From NCBI GenBank assembly GCA_036504215.1, contig DASXVO010000035.1, positions 274,753 through 338,752 on the forward strand: DNA of 64,000 bases, given 5' to 3'. The DNA comes from Vicinamibacterales bacterium. GTDB lineage: Bacteria; Acidobacteriota; Vicinamibacteria; Vicinamibacterales; Fen-181. Each line of letters begins with the position of its first letter. The stretch's first letter is position 1. Positions 29,210-38,597 of the stretch are shown piece by piece. The notes beneath the pieces were generated by a model. That model did no database searches. It was not told the DNA's origin and saw nothing but the letters and a program-made list of their open reading frames with translations. A program made the position numbers and the translations under genes.

Positions 29210-30214
29210 ATGAAGGACATCGGAGTACTCGGAGCGGGCAGTTGGGGCACCGCGCTGGCGGCGCACCTGACTCGAAACGGGCACAGCGTCCGACTGTGGG
29301 CCCGCGAGGCGGAAGTTGTCGCCGATATCCGAGAGCGCCGGGAGAACAGCCTGTTCCTGCCCGGGATCGAGCTGCCCGACTCGTTGCGTCCGTGCGAGGG
29401 TCTCGAAGACGCGTTGCGCGGTGTCGAGATCGTGCTCGTCGTCACGCCGTCGCACGGCACGCGTGGCGTCCTGAAGGCCGCCGCGCCGTTCATCCATCCG
29501 AAGGCGACCATCGTCAGCGCGACCAAGGGACTCGAGGTCGACACGATGCTGCGTGCCTCGGAGGTCATCGCGCAGGAACTTGGCCCCGACCGCCCCGTGG
29601 TCGTGCTGTCCGGCCCCAGTTTCGCACGCGAGGTCGCGCTCGGACTGCTGACCGCGGTCTGCGCCGCGTCGGCCAATCAGGCCGCTGCCGAACTCGTGCA
29701 GGCGGAGTTCCGGGGCCGCCTGTTCCGCATCTACACGACCGACGATGTCATGGGCGTGGAGATCGGGGCCGCGCTCAAGAACGTGATTGCCATTGCCGCG
29801 GGCGTTGTCGAAGGCCTCGGCCTCGGGCACAACGCGATGGCCGGTCTGATCACCCGCGGGCTCGCGGAGATCTCCCGGTTGGCGCACGCGCTCGGCGGGC
29901 GCCGCGAGACGCTGGCAGGTCTGTCGGGGCTGGGCGATCTCGTGCTGACCTGCACGGGGGACCTCTCGCGAAACCGCCAGTTCGGCATCGAACTCGGACG
30001 GGGCCGATCCGTATCCGAGGTGCTCGGCGGCATGCGGATGGTCGCCGAGGGTGTGCGGACGACCGGAGCGGCATTGGCGCTCGGGAGGCGCCACGGCGTC
30101 GAGCTGCCCATCGCAGCGCAGATGGCCGAGGTACTCGAAGGAAGAAAGAACCCCCGGCTCGCGGCTGAGGAACTCATGCTGCGTCCGCAGCGGGTCGAGG
30201 TCGATCGCCGGTGA
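29210..30214 (+). CDS. gpsA: Glycerol-3-phosphate dehydrogenase [NAD(P)+]
   Basis: GpsA reduces dihydroxyacetone phosphate to glycerol-3-phosphate for phospholipid synthesis. The 334-residue product opens MKDIGVLGAGSWGTALAAHL (Rossmann GxGxWG). It has SATKGLE, VVLSGPSFAREVA, the catalytic lysine in GAALKNVIAIAAG, GLGHNAMAGLITRGLAE and GLSGLGDLVLTCTG. The length is normal. ATG 29210 is taken since the conserved start lies there and the -10 box is just upstream. ftsY follows after 12 nt. Confidence 0.96.
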   Translation: MKDIGVLGAGSWGTALAAHLTRNGHSVRLWAREAEVVADIRERRENSLFLPGIELPDSLRPCEGLEDALRGVEIVLVVTPSHGTRGVLKAAAPFIHPKATIVSATKGLEVDTMLRASEVIAQELGPDRPVVVLSGPSFAREVALGLLTAVCAASANQAAAELVQAEFRGRLFRIYTTDDVMGVEIGAALKNVIAIAAGVVEGLGLGHNAMAGLITRGLAEISRLAHALGGRRETLAGLSGLGDLVLTCTGDLSRNRQFGIELGRGRSVSEVLGGMRMVAEGVRTTGAALALGRRHGVELPIAAQMAEVLEGRKNPRLAAEELMLRPQRVEVDRR

Positions 30215-30220
30215 TAGAAT
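30215..30220 (+). promoter_or_regulatory. -10 box of ftsY, leaderless arrangement
   Basis: TAGAAT lies 6 nt before the ftsY ATG, immediately after the gpsA stop. A start site at the A of ATG is predicted. No clear -35, which would fall in the gpsA coding end. Confidence 0.4.
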
Positions 30221-30226
30221 CGCTGG

Positions 30227-31174
30227 ATGGGCTTTTTCGATCGGCTTCGTGACGGCCTCTCCCGCACCAAACAGCAGCTCGTCGAGCGCTTCGAGGATAT
30301 CGTCAAGCGCGCGGATGCGCCCGAACGGCGCAGCCAGCCTGTCGATGTCGAGACCGTCGAGGCCCTCGAAGAACTCCTGATTTCCGCCGATGTCGGCGTT
30401 GCCGCAACCGAACGGATCGTGTCCGCCGTCAAGACCCGCGTGCGCCGCGGCGAGAGCCTTCGCGACCTGGTCAAGCAGGAAATCCACACCATCTTCGACG
30501 CGGCGGAGGAGCACGCTGCGGCCCAGGTCGCTGCGAGCGAGGCGGCCGCGTCGACGCCGACAGTCGTCCTCATCGTGGGCGTGAACGGCACGGGCAAGAC
30601 GACAACCGTCGGGAAGCTGGCATATCTCCTGAGATCCAACGGAGCGTTCCCCCTCATCTGTGCGGCCGACACGTTCCGCGCGGCTGCCGTCGAGCAACTC
30701 GAGATCTGGGCGAAGCGTGCCGGTGTCGACATCGTGCGGGCGCACGAGGGCGCCGATCCGGCCGCCGTGGTCTACGATGCGATTGCGTCGGCCAAGGCGC
30801 GCGGTCGCAGCCCCATCCTGGTGGACACGGCCGGCCGCATTCACACGCGCGTCAACCTGATGCACGAGCTCGAGAAGATTCGGCGCATCGCCTCGCGCGA
30901 TGTGCCCGGGGCGCCCCAGCAGGTCCTGCTGGTGCTCGACGCCACCGTGGGGCAGAACGGGCTCGCGCAGGCTCGCGAGTTCATGGGTGTCGCCGGCGTG
31001 AATGGCATCGTTCTCGCCAAACTCGACGGCACGGCCAAGGGCGGAGTGGCCGTCGCCATTGCGAACGACCTCAAGCTGCCGATCCGCTACGTCGGCGTCG
31101 GCGAATCGATCGACGACCTGATCCCGTTTTCGGCGGATGAATACGTGGACGCGCTGTTCGAAGAGCAGTGGTAG
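30227..31174 (+). CDS. ftsY: Signal recognition particle receptor FtsY
   Basis: FtsY is the GTPase receptor for SRP at the inner membrane. The 315-residue product MGFFDRLRDGLSRTKQQL has only the short N-terminal lipid-binding helix in place of the long acidic A domain of E. coli. The N domain follows, then the G domain with GVNGTGKTTTVGKLA, DTFRAAAVEQL, VDTAGR, and the TKxD-equivalent AKLDGTAKGG. The partner Ffh is encoded 0.6 kb downstream, beyond a convergent regulator gene. The length is normal for forms without the A domain. Confidence 0.96.
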   Translation: MGFFDRLRDGLSRTKQQLVERFEDIVKRADAPERRSQPVDVETVEALEELLISADVGVAATERIVSAVKTRVRRGESLRDLVKQEIHTIFDAAEEHAAAQVAASEAAASTPTVVLIVGVNGTGKTTTVGKLAYLLRSNGAFPLICAADTFRAAAVEQLEIWAKRAGVDIVRAHEGADPAAVVYDAIASAKARGRSPILVDTAGRIHTRVNLMHELEKIRRIASRDVPGAPQQVLLVLDATVGQNGLAQAREFMGVAGVNGIVLAKLDGTAKGGVAVAIANDLKLPIRYVGVGESIDDLIPFSADEYVDALFEEQW

Positions 31175-31188
31175 CGGGGTTCGACCGT

Positions 31189-31557
31189 TCAGACCGCGTC
31201 GGAGAAGGGCAGCTTCACCTCGACCACGCGCTGCCGGCCGCCGCGGCGCTTCTGACGTTCGGAGAGTTCCTGCATCACGGCGGACGAGACGGCCGAGGAC
31301 AGTTCTCGCAGGACGGCACTGACGACTCGATCGCGCTTCAGGCTGGCTTCCCGGCCGTCAACGGGTGCGCCGAACAACTCGCCGAGATCGACATCAAGGG
31401 CGGCGGCGATCTTCTCGAGGGTTTCAGTGGAGCAATGGCCGCCATGCACGACGTGGCTCACCGTTTCGGGGTGAACGCCGGCCAGTCGCGCGAGTTCCGT
31501 CTGCGTCATGCCCTGCTCGTCGAGCAGGGCGATCACCGCATCGCTCCATCGGGTCAT
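31189..31557 (-). CDS. XRE-family helix-turn-helix regulator
   Basis: This is a 122-residue protein with a Cro/C1-type HTH at about 12-60 (QGMTQTELARLAGVHPETVSHVVHGG) followed by TETLEKIAAALDVDLGELFGAP, the usual closing helix. A C-terminal Ser/Arg-rich region of about 50 residues may mediate dimerisation. Its signal is unknown. Earlier in-frame ATG codons exist; 31557 is chosen because the fold begins shortly after it. It converges on ftsY with a 14-nt gap and diverges from ffh, so it could be autoregulated from the shared gap. No inverted repeat operator was recognised. Confidence 0.78.
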   Translation of the reverse strand: MTRWSDAVIALLDEQGMTQTELARLAGVHPETVSHVVHGGHCSTETLEKIAAALDVDLGELFGAPVDGREASLKRDRVVSAVLRELSSAVSSAVMQELSERQKRRGGRQRVVEVKLPFSDAV

Positions 31558-31669
31558 AGGATGCGCTCCGGGTGCCGGCTCAGCTCGCATGCTACGCAGG
31601 ACCGGGGCTCCGGGCAAGTAGATTGTCGGATCGTCGGGGAATCCCGGCGGGTGGACTCGCGCAGCGAGA

Positions 31670-31699
31670 TTGACATTGCTGCTCTCACCCGGCTACGAT
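31670..31699 (+). promoter_or_regulatory. Promoter of the ffh-rpsP-...-rnhB block
   Basis: A perfect TTGACA (31670-31675) and TACGAT (31694-31699) with an 18-nt spacer lie in the divergent gap. The start site would be about 31706, leaving an approximately 84-nt leader before ffh. Confidence 0.6.
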
Positions 31700-31789
31700 A
31701 AGGGTTTGCCCGACATGGGGTTAGGGCAGGATCTGCGCGCCCGCGCGTTGCAGGCCGCCTCGGACCCCGGTCGGACGTGCGGCCGGCGT

Positions 31790-33139
31790 ATGTTCGATAC
31801 CCTCAGTAACCGCCTGCAGGACGTGTTCCGCTCGCTCCGCGGAGAGGCACGTCTCACGGAAGCGACCGTCGAGTCGGCGCTCCGCGAGATCCGCATGGCG
31901 TTGCTCGAGGCCGACGTCAATTTCAAGGTCGTCAAGGCGTTCGTGGACCGCGTGCGCGACCGCGCGATGGGGCAGGACGTGCTCCGCAGCCTCACGCCCG
32001 CTCAGCAGGTGGTCCGCATCGTCCGCGACGAGATGCTGGCGCTGTTCGGCGATGCCGGCGGCGGCCTCCAGCAAACCTCGAAGTCGCCGCGCGTCGTCCT
32101 GCTGCTCGGCCTGCAGGGGTCTGGCAAGACGACGACCGCGGGCAAGCTGGGAACGTGGCTGGCGCGCCAGGGCCGGCATCCGATGCTGGTGTCGACCGAC
32201 GTGCGGCGTCCGGCCGCCATCCAGCAGTTGAACGTGCTCGGTCAGAAGGCTCAGCTCCGGGTGTTCGATCCGCCGGGCCAGATGGACCCGGTGCGGCGCG
32301 CGGCTGACGCGCTGGCCGATGCGCGGAACCTGGGCTTCGACGTGGTCATCGTCGACACGGCGGGCCGGCTGCACATCGACGACGAGTTGATGGGGGAACT
32401 GCAGGCCATCAAGGCCGCGGTATCGCCGTCGGATCTCATCTACGTCGCCGATGCGATGACCGGGCAGGACGCGATCAAGAGCGCCGGCGAGTTCAACCGT
32501 CGCGTCGGCGTCACGGGCGTGATGCTCAGCAAGCTCGATGGCGACGCGCGCGGTGGAGCCGCGTTGTCGGTCGTGGCGGTCGTCGGCGTGCCGATTGCAT
32601 TTGTCGGGAGCGGGGAAGGCCTCGAGGACATCGAGCCGTTCCACGCCGACCGGCTGGTATCGCGGCTGCTCGGGATGGGTGACGTGCTGTCGCTCATCGA
32701 GAAAGCCGAGCAGGTCATCGACCGGGACGACGCCCAGCGGCTCGAGCAGAAGCTCCGGACCGACGACTTCACGCTCGAGGATTTTCGTGACCAGCTGCGG
32801 ACGATCCGCAAGATGGGACCGCTCGAGAGCATCATCGGGATGATCCCGGGCATGGGGAACTTGAAACAGCTGGCGGAGAACAAGCCGGACGAGAAGCAGT
32901 TGTCCCGTGTCGAGGCGATCATCAACTCGATGACGCCGGCCGAGCGGACCGACTACCGGGTAATCAACGGCAGCTGCCGGAAGCGGATCGCGCGCGGCAG
33001 CGGGACGTCGGTGGAGGAGATCAACCGCCTGTTGAAGCAGTTTCAGCAGATGCGGAAGATGTTGAAGTCGCTGGGCGGTCTCTCTGGCGGCGGCAAGGGT
33101 GCGCTCAAGAAGTTGCGCCGCATGGGGAAGTTCCACTGA
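31790..33139 (+). CDS. ffh: Signal recognition particle protein Ffh (SRP54)
   Basis: Ffh binds SRP RNA and signal sequences of membrane proteins. The 449-residue product MFDTLSNRLQDVFRSLRGEARL has N and G domains (GLQGSGKTTTAGKLG, DVRRPAAIQQL, VDTAGRLHIDDELM, SKLDGDARGG) and an M domain with IIGMIPGMGNLK, SCRKRIARGSGTS and the closing QQMRKMLKSLGG. The frame is open upstream to 31670 but the family N-terminus sets the start at 31790. I did not recognise an SRP RNA gene in the window. Downstream genes follow the common bacterial order. Confidence 0.96.
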   Translation: MFDTLSNRLQDVFRSLRGEARLTEATVESALREIRMALLEADVNFKVVKAFVDRVRDRAMGQDVLRSLTPAQQVVRIVRDEMLALFGDAGGGLQQTSKSPRVVLLLGLQGSGKTTTAGKLGTWLARQGRHPMLVSTDVRRPAAIQQLNVLGQKAQLRVFDPPGQMDPVRRAADALADARNLGFDVVIVDTAGRLHIDDELMGELQAIKAAVSPSDLIYVADAMTGQDAIKSAGEFNRRVGVTGVMLSKLDGDARGGAALSVVAVVGVPIAFVGSGEGLEDIEPFHADRLVSRLLGMGDVLSLIEKAEQVIDRDDAQRLEQKLRTDDFTLEDFRDQLRTIRKMGPLESIIGMIPGMGNLKQLAENKPDEKQLSRVEAIINSMTPAERTDYRVINGSCRKRIARGSGTSVEEINRLLKQFQQMRKMLKSLGGLSGGGKGALKKLRRMGKFH

Positions 33140-33204
33140 GGCCATGGCCGGCCGCTGCAAGGCCGGTCCGAACGTAGAACGTCGAAGGATTGAAAGGGTG
33201 TTCG

Positions 33205-33486
33205 ATGCTGGCGATTCGTCTGAGCAGGATCGGTTCGAAGAAGCAGGCGCATTACCGTCTGGTGGTGTGTGAATCCAAGCAGGCCACGGGGAGCCGCGTC
33301 GTGGAGATCGTGGGCCACTACAACCCACGGACCGTCCCGGCGACCGTCAACGTCGAGCACGATCGCATCGCGCACTGGCTGAAGATGGGCGCGCGCCCGT
33401 CCGAGACGGTTCGCACGCTGCTCGCCGGGCACGTCACCAACAAGCCCGAGGCGGTTGCGGCCGCACCGGCGGTGAGCGCCCAGTGA
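33205..33486 (+). CDS. rpsP: 30S ribosomal protein S16
   Basis: S16 is an early-assembling 30S subunit protein. The 93-residue product MLAIRLSRIGSKKQAHYRLVV contains EIVGHYNPRT, HWLKMGARPSETVRTLL and an Ala/Val-rich tail (EAVAAAPAVSAQ). An earlier GTG in frame at 33190 is rejected; AAAGGG at about 33193-33198 is the ribosome binding site for ATG 33205. It overlaps khpA by 4 nt. Confidence 0.95.
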   Translation: MLAIRLSRIGSKKQAHYRLVVCESKQATGSRVVEIVGHYNPRTVPATVNVEHDRIAHWLKMGARPSETVRTLLAGHVTNKPEAVAAAPAVSAQ

Positions 33487-33734
33487 GCGAGGCGCGAGAC
33501 GTGGTCGAGATCGTGGCCCGAGCCCTGGTGGACGACCAGGACACCGTGCGCGTGACCGAGGCCGACCATCGCGGCATGTCCGTGGTGGAACTGTTTGTCG
33601 CGCCCGACGATCTCGGGCGGGTGATCGGACGCCAGGGGCGCACGGCGTCGGCGCTGCGCACGCTGGTGGCGGTCGCCGCCGAGTATCACGACTACGACGC
33701 CACGCTCGAAATCCGGGAGCCGGACGGGCGCTAG
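33483..33734 (+). CDS. khpA: KH-domain RNA-binding protein KhpA
   Basis: KhpA is a small single-KH RNA-binding protein linked to cell division and small-RNA function in Gram-positives. The 83-residue protein (GTG start) has the KH core with the GxxG-type loop in DDLGRVIGRQGRTASALRTLV. Its position between rpsP and rimM is the standard one for this family. It overlaps rpsP by 4 nt and shares one base with rimM. Confidence 0.92.
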   Translation: MSEARDVVEIVARALVDDQDTVRVTEADHRGMSVVELFVAPDDLGRVIGRQGRTASALRTLVAVAAEYHDYDATLEIREPDGR

Positions 33735-34267
33735 TGGACGACTGGGACGACTACGCGGTCGTCGGGCGGATCGCGCGCGCCCACGGCAATCGGGGCCAGG
33801 TCATCGTCAACCCGGAGACCGACTTCGTCGAGGAGCGGTTTCGGCCGGGGGCGGTGCTGCACGCCTTGCGGGGCGGGCGCGTCGAGCGTCTGCGGATCGC
33901 GAGCATGCGCGTGCACCTCGGGCGCCCGATCGTCGGGATTGACGGCGTCGTGACGATGAACGACGCCGAGGCGCTGGCGGGTGTCGAGCTTCGGGTCCCG
34001 ATGGCGGACCTCGCACCTTTGCCGCCCGCCATGTACTATCGTCACGACCTCGTGGGTTGTGCGGTCGAAACGACGCGGGGCGACCGGGTGGGTGAGGTGA
34101 CCAAGGTCGAAGGCGACATGGGGACCAGTCGACTGGTGGTGAGCGGACCTGGAGGCGAGGTGTTGATCCCGATCGCCCAGGCCATCTGCGTCGTCATCGA
34201 CGTGGCCGCCCGGCGGATCGTGGTCGATCCGCCCGAAGGGCTGCTGGAAGTGAATCGCCGCCCGTGA
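33734..34267 (+). CDS. rimM: Ribosome maturation factor RimM
   Basis: RimM assists 16S rRNA processing and 30S head assembly through S19. The 177-residue product (GTG start) has the RimM N-terminal barrel ([42 protein letters not shown]) and the PRC-type C-terminal barrel with [22 protein letters not shown] and [15 protein letters not shown]. The length is normal. It overlaps trmD by 4 nt in the canonical rpsP-khpA-rimM-trmD-rplS order. Confidence 0.94.
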   Translation: MDDWDDYAVVGRIARAHGNRGQVIVNPETDFVEERFRPGAVLHALRGGRVERLRIASMRVHLGRPIVGIDGVVTMNDAEALAGVELRVPMADLAPLPPAMYYRHDLVGCAVETTRGDRVGEVTKVEGDMGTSRLVVSGPGGEVLIPIAQAICVVIDVAARRIVVDPPEGLLEVNRRP

Positions 34268-35091
34268 AGTTCGATATCGTCACGATCTTTCCCCGGATGT
34301 TCGAGGGGCCGACGCGCGAGGGCATCCTGGGGCGGGCGATCGATCGCGGCCTCGTGGACTTGACGGTCCTCGATCTTCGCGAGTTCACCGAGGATCGCCA
34401 TCGCACGGTCGATGACGTGGCCTATGGTGGCGGCCCCGGGATGGTGCTGAAGCCGGCGCCGCTGTTTCTCGCGGTCGAACGGATCCGCGAGACGCGCGGT
34501 CAGGCCGCCGCGATCATCCTGACGTCGCCGCAGGGCCGGCCGTTCTGCCAGGCCGATGCCGTCCGGTTGAGTGCGCTCGACCACGTGGTGGTGCTGTGCG
34601 GCCGCTACGAGGGCGTGGACGAGCGGGTGCGCGAGCAGGTGGCGACCGAGGAACTCTCGATTGGCGACTACGTGCTGACCGGCGGCGAACTGCCGGCGCT
34701 GGTCGTGCTCGACGCCGTGACGCGGCTGCTGCCCGGTGCGGTCGGTGACGAACAGTCGGTTGTGCTCGAGTCGTTCACGCGCGGGTTGCTCGACTACCCG
34801 CACTATACGCGCCCGGCGGATTTCCGCGGCTTCACGGTTCCCGACGTGCTCTTGTCGGGGCACCACGCCCAGGTCCGGCGGTGGCGGAAGCAACAGGCGG
34901 TCGAACGAACCCTGGCGAGACGGCCAGAACTGCTGGCCGCCGCCGAGTTGGACGAGGAAGAACGCGAGATCCTGCGCGAATTGAAGCTACACCGTGGGGA
35001 CGACCGGCCGGCCGCCCCCGCACGACCTGGCAGGGCCGACCGGGAGGTTGCCCCTGTGCGACGGGAGGATACGAACGATGGGCGCGATTGA
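34264..35091 (+). CDS. trmD: tRNA (guanine-37-N1)-methyltransferase
   Basis: TrmD uses S-adenosylmethionine to methylate G37 of tRNAs with a G36, preventing +1 frameshifts. The 275-residue product (GTG start) begins [21 protein letters not shown]. It has [13 protein letters not shown], the knot residues [12 protein letters not shown] and [21 protein letters not shown], and the [15 protein letters not shown] substrate segment. A somewhat long, charged C-terminal tail is present. It overlaps the rplS start by 14 nt. Confidence 0.96.
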   Translation: MKFDIVTIFPRMFEGPTREGILGRAIDRGLVDLTVLDLREFTEDRHRTVDDVAYGGGPGMVLKPAPLFLAVERIRETRGQAAAIILTSPQGRPFCQADAVRLSALDHVVVLCGRYEGVDERVREQVATEELSIGDYVLTGGELPALVVLDAVTRLLPGAVGDEQSVVLESFTRGLLDYPHYTRPADFRGFTVPDVLLSGHHAQVRRWRKQQAVERTLARRPELLAAAELDEEEREILRELKLHRGDDRPAAPARPGRADREVAPVRREDTNDGRD

Positions 35092-35425
35092 AGCGGTGGA
35101 GGGCGGGCAGCTCAAGCAGCGGCCCCAGATGAAGTCGGGAGACACGGTCCGCGTACACGTGAAGGTCCGTGAAGGCGACAAGGAACGGATCCAGGTGTTC
35201 GAGGGGATCGTGATCGGCATGCACCGCGGCGGTGCGCGCGCCACGTTCACCGTGCGCAAGGTCTCGTTCGGTCAGGGCGTGGAGCGCATTTTTCCGCTGC
35301 ACTCGCCGATCATCGACCACGTGGACATCGTCCGGTCCGCACGCGTGCGCCGCGCGAAGCTCTACTTCCTGCGCGAGTTGAAGGGCAAGGCCGCGCGCAT
35401 GAAGGAAACCAAGCGCACGGCGTGA
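35078..35425 (+). CDS. rplS: 50S ribosomal protein L19
   Basis: L19 sits at the 30S-50S interface. The 115-residue product shows [45 protein letters not shown] and [21 protein letters not shown], all typical. ATG 35078 has GGGAGGAT about ten bases upstream; more distant in-frame starts in the trmD tail are rejected. It begins 14 nt inside trmD, consistent with coupling. A repeat region follows the stop. Confidence 0.95.
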   Translation: MGAIEAVEGGQLKQRPQMKSGDTVRVHVKVREGDKERIQVFEGIVIGMHRGGARATFTVRKVSFGQGVERIFPLHSPIIDHVDIVRSARVRRAKLYFLRELKGKAARMKETKRTA

Positions 35426-35426
35426 C

Positions 35427-35486
35427 TCGGGAGCCAGCAGCCAGGAGCCAGGAGCCAGCCCCTGACCCCTGAATCCTGTTTGCTGC
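35427..35486. repeat. CAGGAGCCAGGAGCCAG low-complexity repeat
   Basis: The rplS-rnhB gap holds imperfect tandem copies of a 7-mer (GGAGCCA), then CCTGACCCCTGAATCCTGTT. Related runs are at 23564-23584 and 44132-44156. No hairpin with a T-tract is present. Confidence 0.6.
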
Positions 35487-35504
35487 TTCCGTGTTGGTCC
35501 ACCA

Positions 35505-36176
35505 ATGAGCCGCCCACGGGCCGCCCGCACGGTCGAAAACTCGCTGCGCCGGTTCGGATTCGTCAGAATCGCCGGCGTGGACGAGGTCGGGCGCGGGTGC
35601 CTGGCCGGCCCCGTGATGGCGGGGGCCGTCGTCCTCGATCCCGACCATCACATTCCGGGACTTCGCGACTCGAAGCTCCTGCCTCCTGCGGAGCGGGAAC
35701 GCCTTCACGACGAGATTACGCGGCACGCGCTGGCGTGGGCCGTGGCCTCGATCGAACCGGAAGAGATCGATCGTCTGAACATTCATCGGGCCTCGCTCCG
35801 CGCAATGCGGAACGCCGTGCTGGCGCTCAATCCGCTGCCGGATTTCGTCCTGGTCGATGCGTTCCGCATCCCGGATTTGATGGTCGCCCAGCGGGGCATT
35901 GTCCACGGTGATGCGCGGTGCGCGGCGATTGCTGCCGCATCGATCGTGGCGAAGGTCGTGCGGGATCGATTCATGTGCCGGCTGCACGAGGCCGACCCCC
36001 GCTACGGCTTCAACCGGCACAAGGGGTACGGGACGGCCGAACACCTCGAGGCACTCGGCCGATGCGGCTATTCGGCGAACCACAGACGGTCGTTCCGCCC
36101 GCCGTCGCTCTTTGATACGATCGACGAGACGATCGGCACCAGGGATACTGGGGAAGGCCCGGCCTTCGACCGATAG
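35505..36176 (+). CDS. rnhB: Ribonuclease HII
   Basis: RNase HII removes ribonucleotides and RNA primers paired to DNA. The 223-residue protein has the DEDD catalytic residues within VDEVGRGCLAGPVMAGAVVLD and FVLVDAFRIP, plus DSKLLPPAERERL, SIVAKVVRDRFM and FNRHKGYGTAEHLEALGRCGY. The product is slightly longer at the C-terminus than usual. It closes the ffh-to-rnhB block. Confidence 0.94.
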   Translation: MSRPRAARTVENSLRRFGFVRIAGVDEVGRGCLAGPVMAGAVVLDPDHHIPGLRDSKLLPPAERERLHDEITRHALAWAVASIEPEEIDRLNIHRASLRAMRNAVLALNPLPDFVLVDAFRIPDLMVAQRGIVHGDARCAAIAAASIVAKVVRDRFMCRLHEADPRYGFNRHKGYGTAEHLEALGRCGYSANHRRSFRPPSLFDTIDETIGTRDTGEGPAFDR

Positions 36177-36238
36177 TCTTCAGCGGGAGAGGTTTGCGGT
36201 CGGTTCGTCCACAAACTGCTGTTGAGGTGAGAGGCGCG

Positions 36239-38356
36239 GTGGCCATCGATCGCGACGCCACACTCCGAAAGGCCGAGAAGTTCCTTCGCCAGGGCCGGCT
36301 GGACCAGGCGATTGCGGAGTACCTGCACGTCATTGCGGAACAGCCGCGTGACTGGAGCACGGTCAACGCGGTGGGCGACCTGCTGGTGCGTGCCGGCCAG
36401 GTCGAGAGCGCGATCGAACACTACACCCGCATCGCGGACCACTTCTTCGAGGAGGGGTTCCTGCCTCGGGCGGCTGCGGTCTACAAGAAGATCCTCAAGC
36501 TGAAACCGGACGAGGAGCACGCGGCGCTGCGCGCGGCGGAGATTGCCGAGCGGCAGGGTCTGATGGCGGACGCCAAGGCCACGCTGGCCAACGTCGCCGA
36601 CCGGCGGCTGAAGAGGGGCGACAAGCGTGGCGCGGCCGAGATCCAACTGCGCATCGGCGCGCTGGACCCGAACGACCTCAACGCCGGGATCACGGCGGCG
36701 AAGGCCGCGTACGAACTGGGAGACGTCGCCGGCGCACTCCAGCGTCTCATCCAGTTGTCCGCCGACTTCCAGCAGCGCGGGCGCATGCCGGAGAGCCTCC
36801 GGGCGCTCGAAGAAGCCCTCAGTGTTGCCCCGGACAACGTCGAAGTCCGTTCGGCGCTCGTGGAGCGGTGCCTGGCGGCCGGTGAGATCGAGCGGGCCAT
36901 CACCTACGCCACCGCCGCACGCGAGTTCAAGGCGATCGCCGCCGAGCTGTATGCCCGGGGTCAGGCCAATGAGGCCCTCGTGGCGCTCGAGCGCGCGCTC
37001 CAGGAGGACCCGGAGGACAACGACACGCGAGGCCAGCTCGCCCGCAGCTACATCGCGAGCGGAGACCTCGAGAAGGCCCGTGCCTGCCTGTCGGGCGACA
37101 TCGTCGATCCGGAACTGCTGTTGAGCCTGGCGGAGGTCGACTTGCGAGGCGGGCGCCTGGACGATGGCCGTGCGCTGGCCGCGAAGGTCCTGGAGCGCGA
37201 TCCGACGCGCCGCGAGGAAGTCGTCCTGTTGGGATGCCGGCTCTGCGAAGAGAACAGTGACGCGGCGTTCCAGTGCATCGACGTCGCGACCGATGCGGGC
37301 GTGGCGGACAGCGACTGGCCGGCTGCCGCGTCGGCCCTCCACGAGTACGTCACCCGCGTGCCGGGCCATATTCCCGCGCTGATGAAGCTCGTCGAGATCT
37401 GCGTGGACGGAGGCCTCGACGCCACGATGTACGCCGCGCAGGCGCAGTTGGCCGATGCGTACCTGAAGGCGGGACGCGGGAACGAAGCACGAGTGATCGC
37501 CGAGGATCTGGTCGCCCGCGAGCCGTGGGAGTCGGCCAATATCGAGCGGTTCCGGTCGGCGCTGGTCATGCTCGGCGAGCCCGAGCCGGACTCGATTATC
37601 GCGGACCGACTGAGCGGCGACTCGCCGTTCACGAGCACCGACTTCGCGATGGACTCGAACCCCGGCGAGGCGACGGCACCGGAGGCGCCAGTCGCGAAGA
37701 TGACGGAGGCGGCGCCGCCGCCGGCAAAAGCCAGGTCGAAGGCCAGGGCGGCCGATGGTCGGGCTCCGCTCGGCCCGGCGGAGATCGACCTTACGACGAT
37801 CTTCGGGGTCGACTCGAACGAGCACGGCGGCGGCGACGTGATGGAGATCGACCTCAGCGACGCGATGGGCGACATCTCCTTCGACATCAGTCCGCCGGCC
37901 GGGGGCGCGACGCGCTCGGGACCCGTCGAACGTCAGAATCTCGAGCGCGTGTTCGAGGGTTTCCGGGACGATGCCGCTCGTCAGGGGGGGGACCCGGGAC
38001 AGCAGTATCGCCTGGCGTTGGCCTACCGTGATGCCGGCGATCTGGAGGCGGCGATCCGGACGCTCGAAGGCGTGGTGCGCTCTCCGCGCCACCGGTTCGA
38101 CGCCTCGGCCATGCTGGCCCGCCTGCACCGCGACTCCGGTCACGTCCACGATGCCATCGACTGGTTCGAGCGCGCCGCCGAATCTGCTCCGGCCGCCACC
38201 GACGCGTCCCACGAAGTCCTGTACGAACTCGGGGCGCTGCTCATTGAGGCTGGAGAGATCGTGCGGGCGCTGGCGGTCTTTCTCGAACTTCAAGCCGATG
38301 CGCCGGACTACCGCGACGTGGCGGCGCAGGTCGAGCGCCTGTCACAGAAGGCGTGA
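36239..38356 (+). CDS. Tetratricopeptide-repeat protein, unknown function
   Basis: The 705-residue protein is a long run of TPR-like helical pairs (for example DATLRKAEKFLRQGRLDQAIAEYLHVI at the start and AYRDAGDLEAAIRTLEGVV near the end), with a low-complexity Pro/Ala/Asp-rich segment at about 460-560 before the last repeats. There is no signal peptide or membrane helix, so it is probably a cytoplasmic scaffold. The start is uncertain: GTG 36239 gives a conserved-looking MAIDRDATLRKAEKF; in-frame GTG 36227 and TTG 36194 are alternatives. The two genes after it (38369, thiE) are tightly spaced. No partner is known. Confidence 0.7.
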   Translation: MAIDRDATLRKAEKFLRQGRLDQAIAEYLHVIAEQPRDWSTVNAVGDLLVRAGQVESAIEHYTRIADHFFEEGFLPRAAAVYKKILKLKPDEEHAALRAAEIAERQGLMADAKATLANVADRRLKRGDKRGAAEIQLRIGALDPNDLNAGITAAKAAYELGDVAGALQRLIQLSADFQQRGRMPESLRALEEALSVAPDNVEVRSALVERCLAAGEIERAITYATAAREFKAIAAELYARGQANEALVALERALQEDPEDNDTRGQLARSYIASGDLEKARACLSGDIVDPELLLSLAEVDLRGGRLDDGRALAAKVLERDPTRREEVVLLGCRLCEENSDAAFQCIDVATDAGVADSDWPAAASALHEYVTRVPGHIPALMKLVEICVDGGLDATMYAAQAQLADAYLKAGRGNEARVIAEDLVAREPWESANIERFRSALVMLGEPEPDSIIADRLSGDSPFTSTDFAMDSNPGEATAPEAPVAKMTEAAPPPAKARSKARAADGRAPLGPAEIDLTTIFGVDSNEHGGGDVMEIDLSDAMGDISFDISPPAGGATRSGPVERQNLERVFEGFRDDAARQGGDPGQQYRLALAYRDAGDLEAAIRTLEGVVRSPRHRFDASAMLARLHRDSGHVHDAIDWFERAAESAPAATDASHEVLYELGALLIEAGEIVRALAVFLELQADAPDYRDVAAQVERLSQKA

Positions 38357-38368
38357 GAGGTCCCCCTG

Positions 38369-38596
38369 TTGACACGCCTGCTGTTCATCGTCTACTTCCT
38401 CGAGGTCGGTCTGCTCCTCGTGTTCGTGCCGTGGCTCGCGTTCTGGGATCGCAACTACTTCAGCCACGCGCTGCCGTTTCTCGGCGCGGTGATGCGGAAC
38501 GACTTCGTGCGCGGCGCCGTGACCGGGCTCGGCGTCATCAACATCGCGGCCGGACTCGCCGAACTCTTCTCGCTCTTCACCGCGCGCCACCACTGA
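38369..38596 (+). CDS. Small membrane protein, unknown function
   Basis: This 75-residue protein has a TTG start and two predicted membrane helices (about 2-25, LFIVYFLEVGLLLVFVPWLAFW, and 49-70, VTGLGVINIAAGLAELFSLF). GAGAGG lies shortly before the TTG. It sits between the TPR gene and thiE, with one base before the thiE ATG, so it is probably translated from the same message. No family recognised. Confidence 0.62.
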   Translation: MTRLLFIVYFLEVGLLLVFVPWLAFWDRNYFSHALPFLGAVMRNDFVRGAVTGLGVINIAAGLAELFSLFTARHH

Positions 38597-38597
38597 C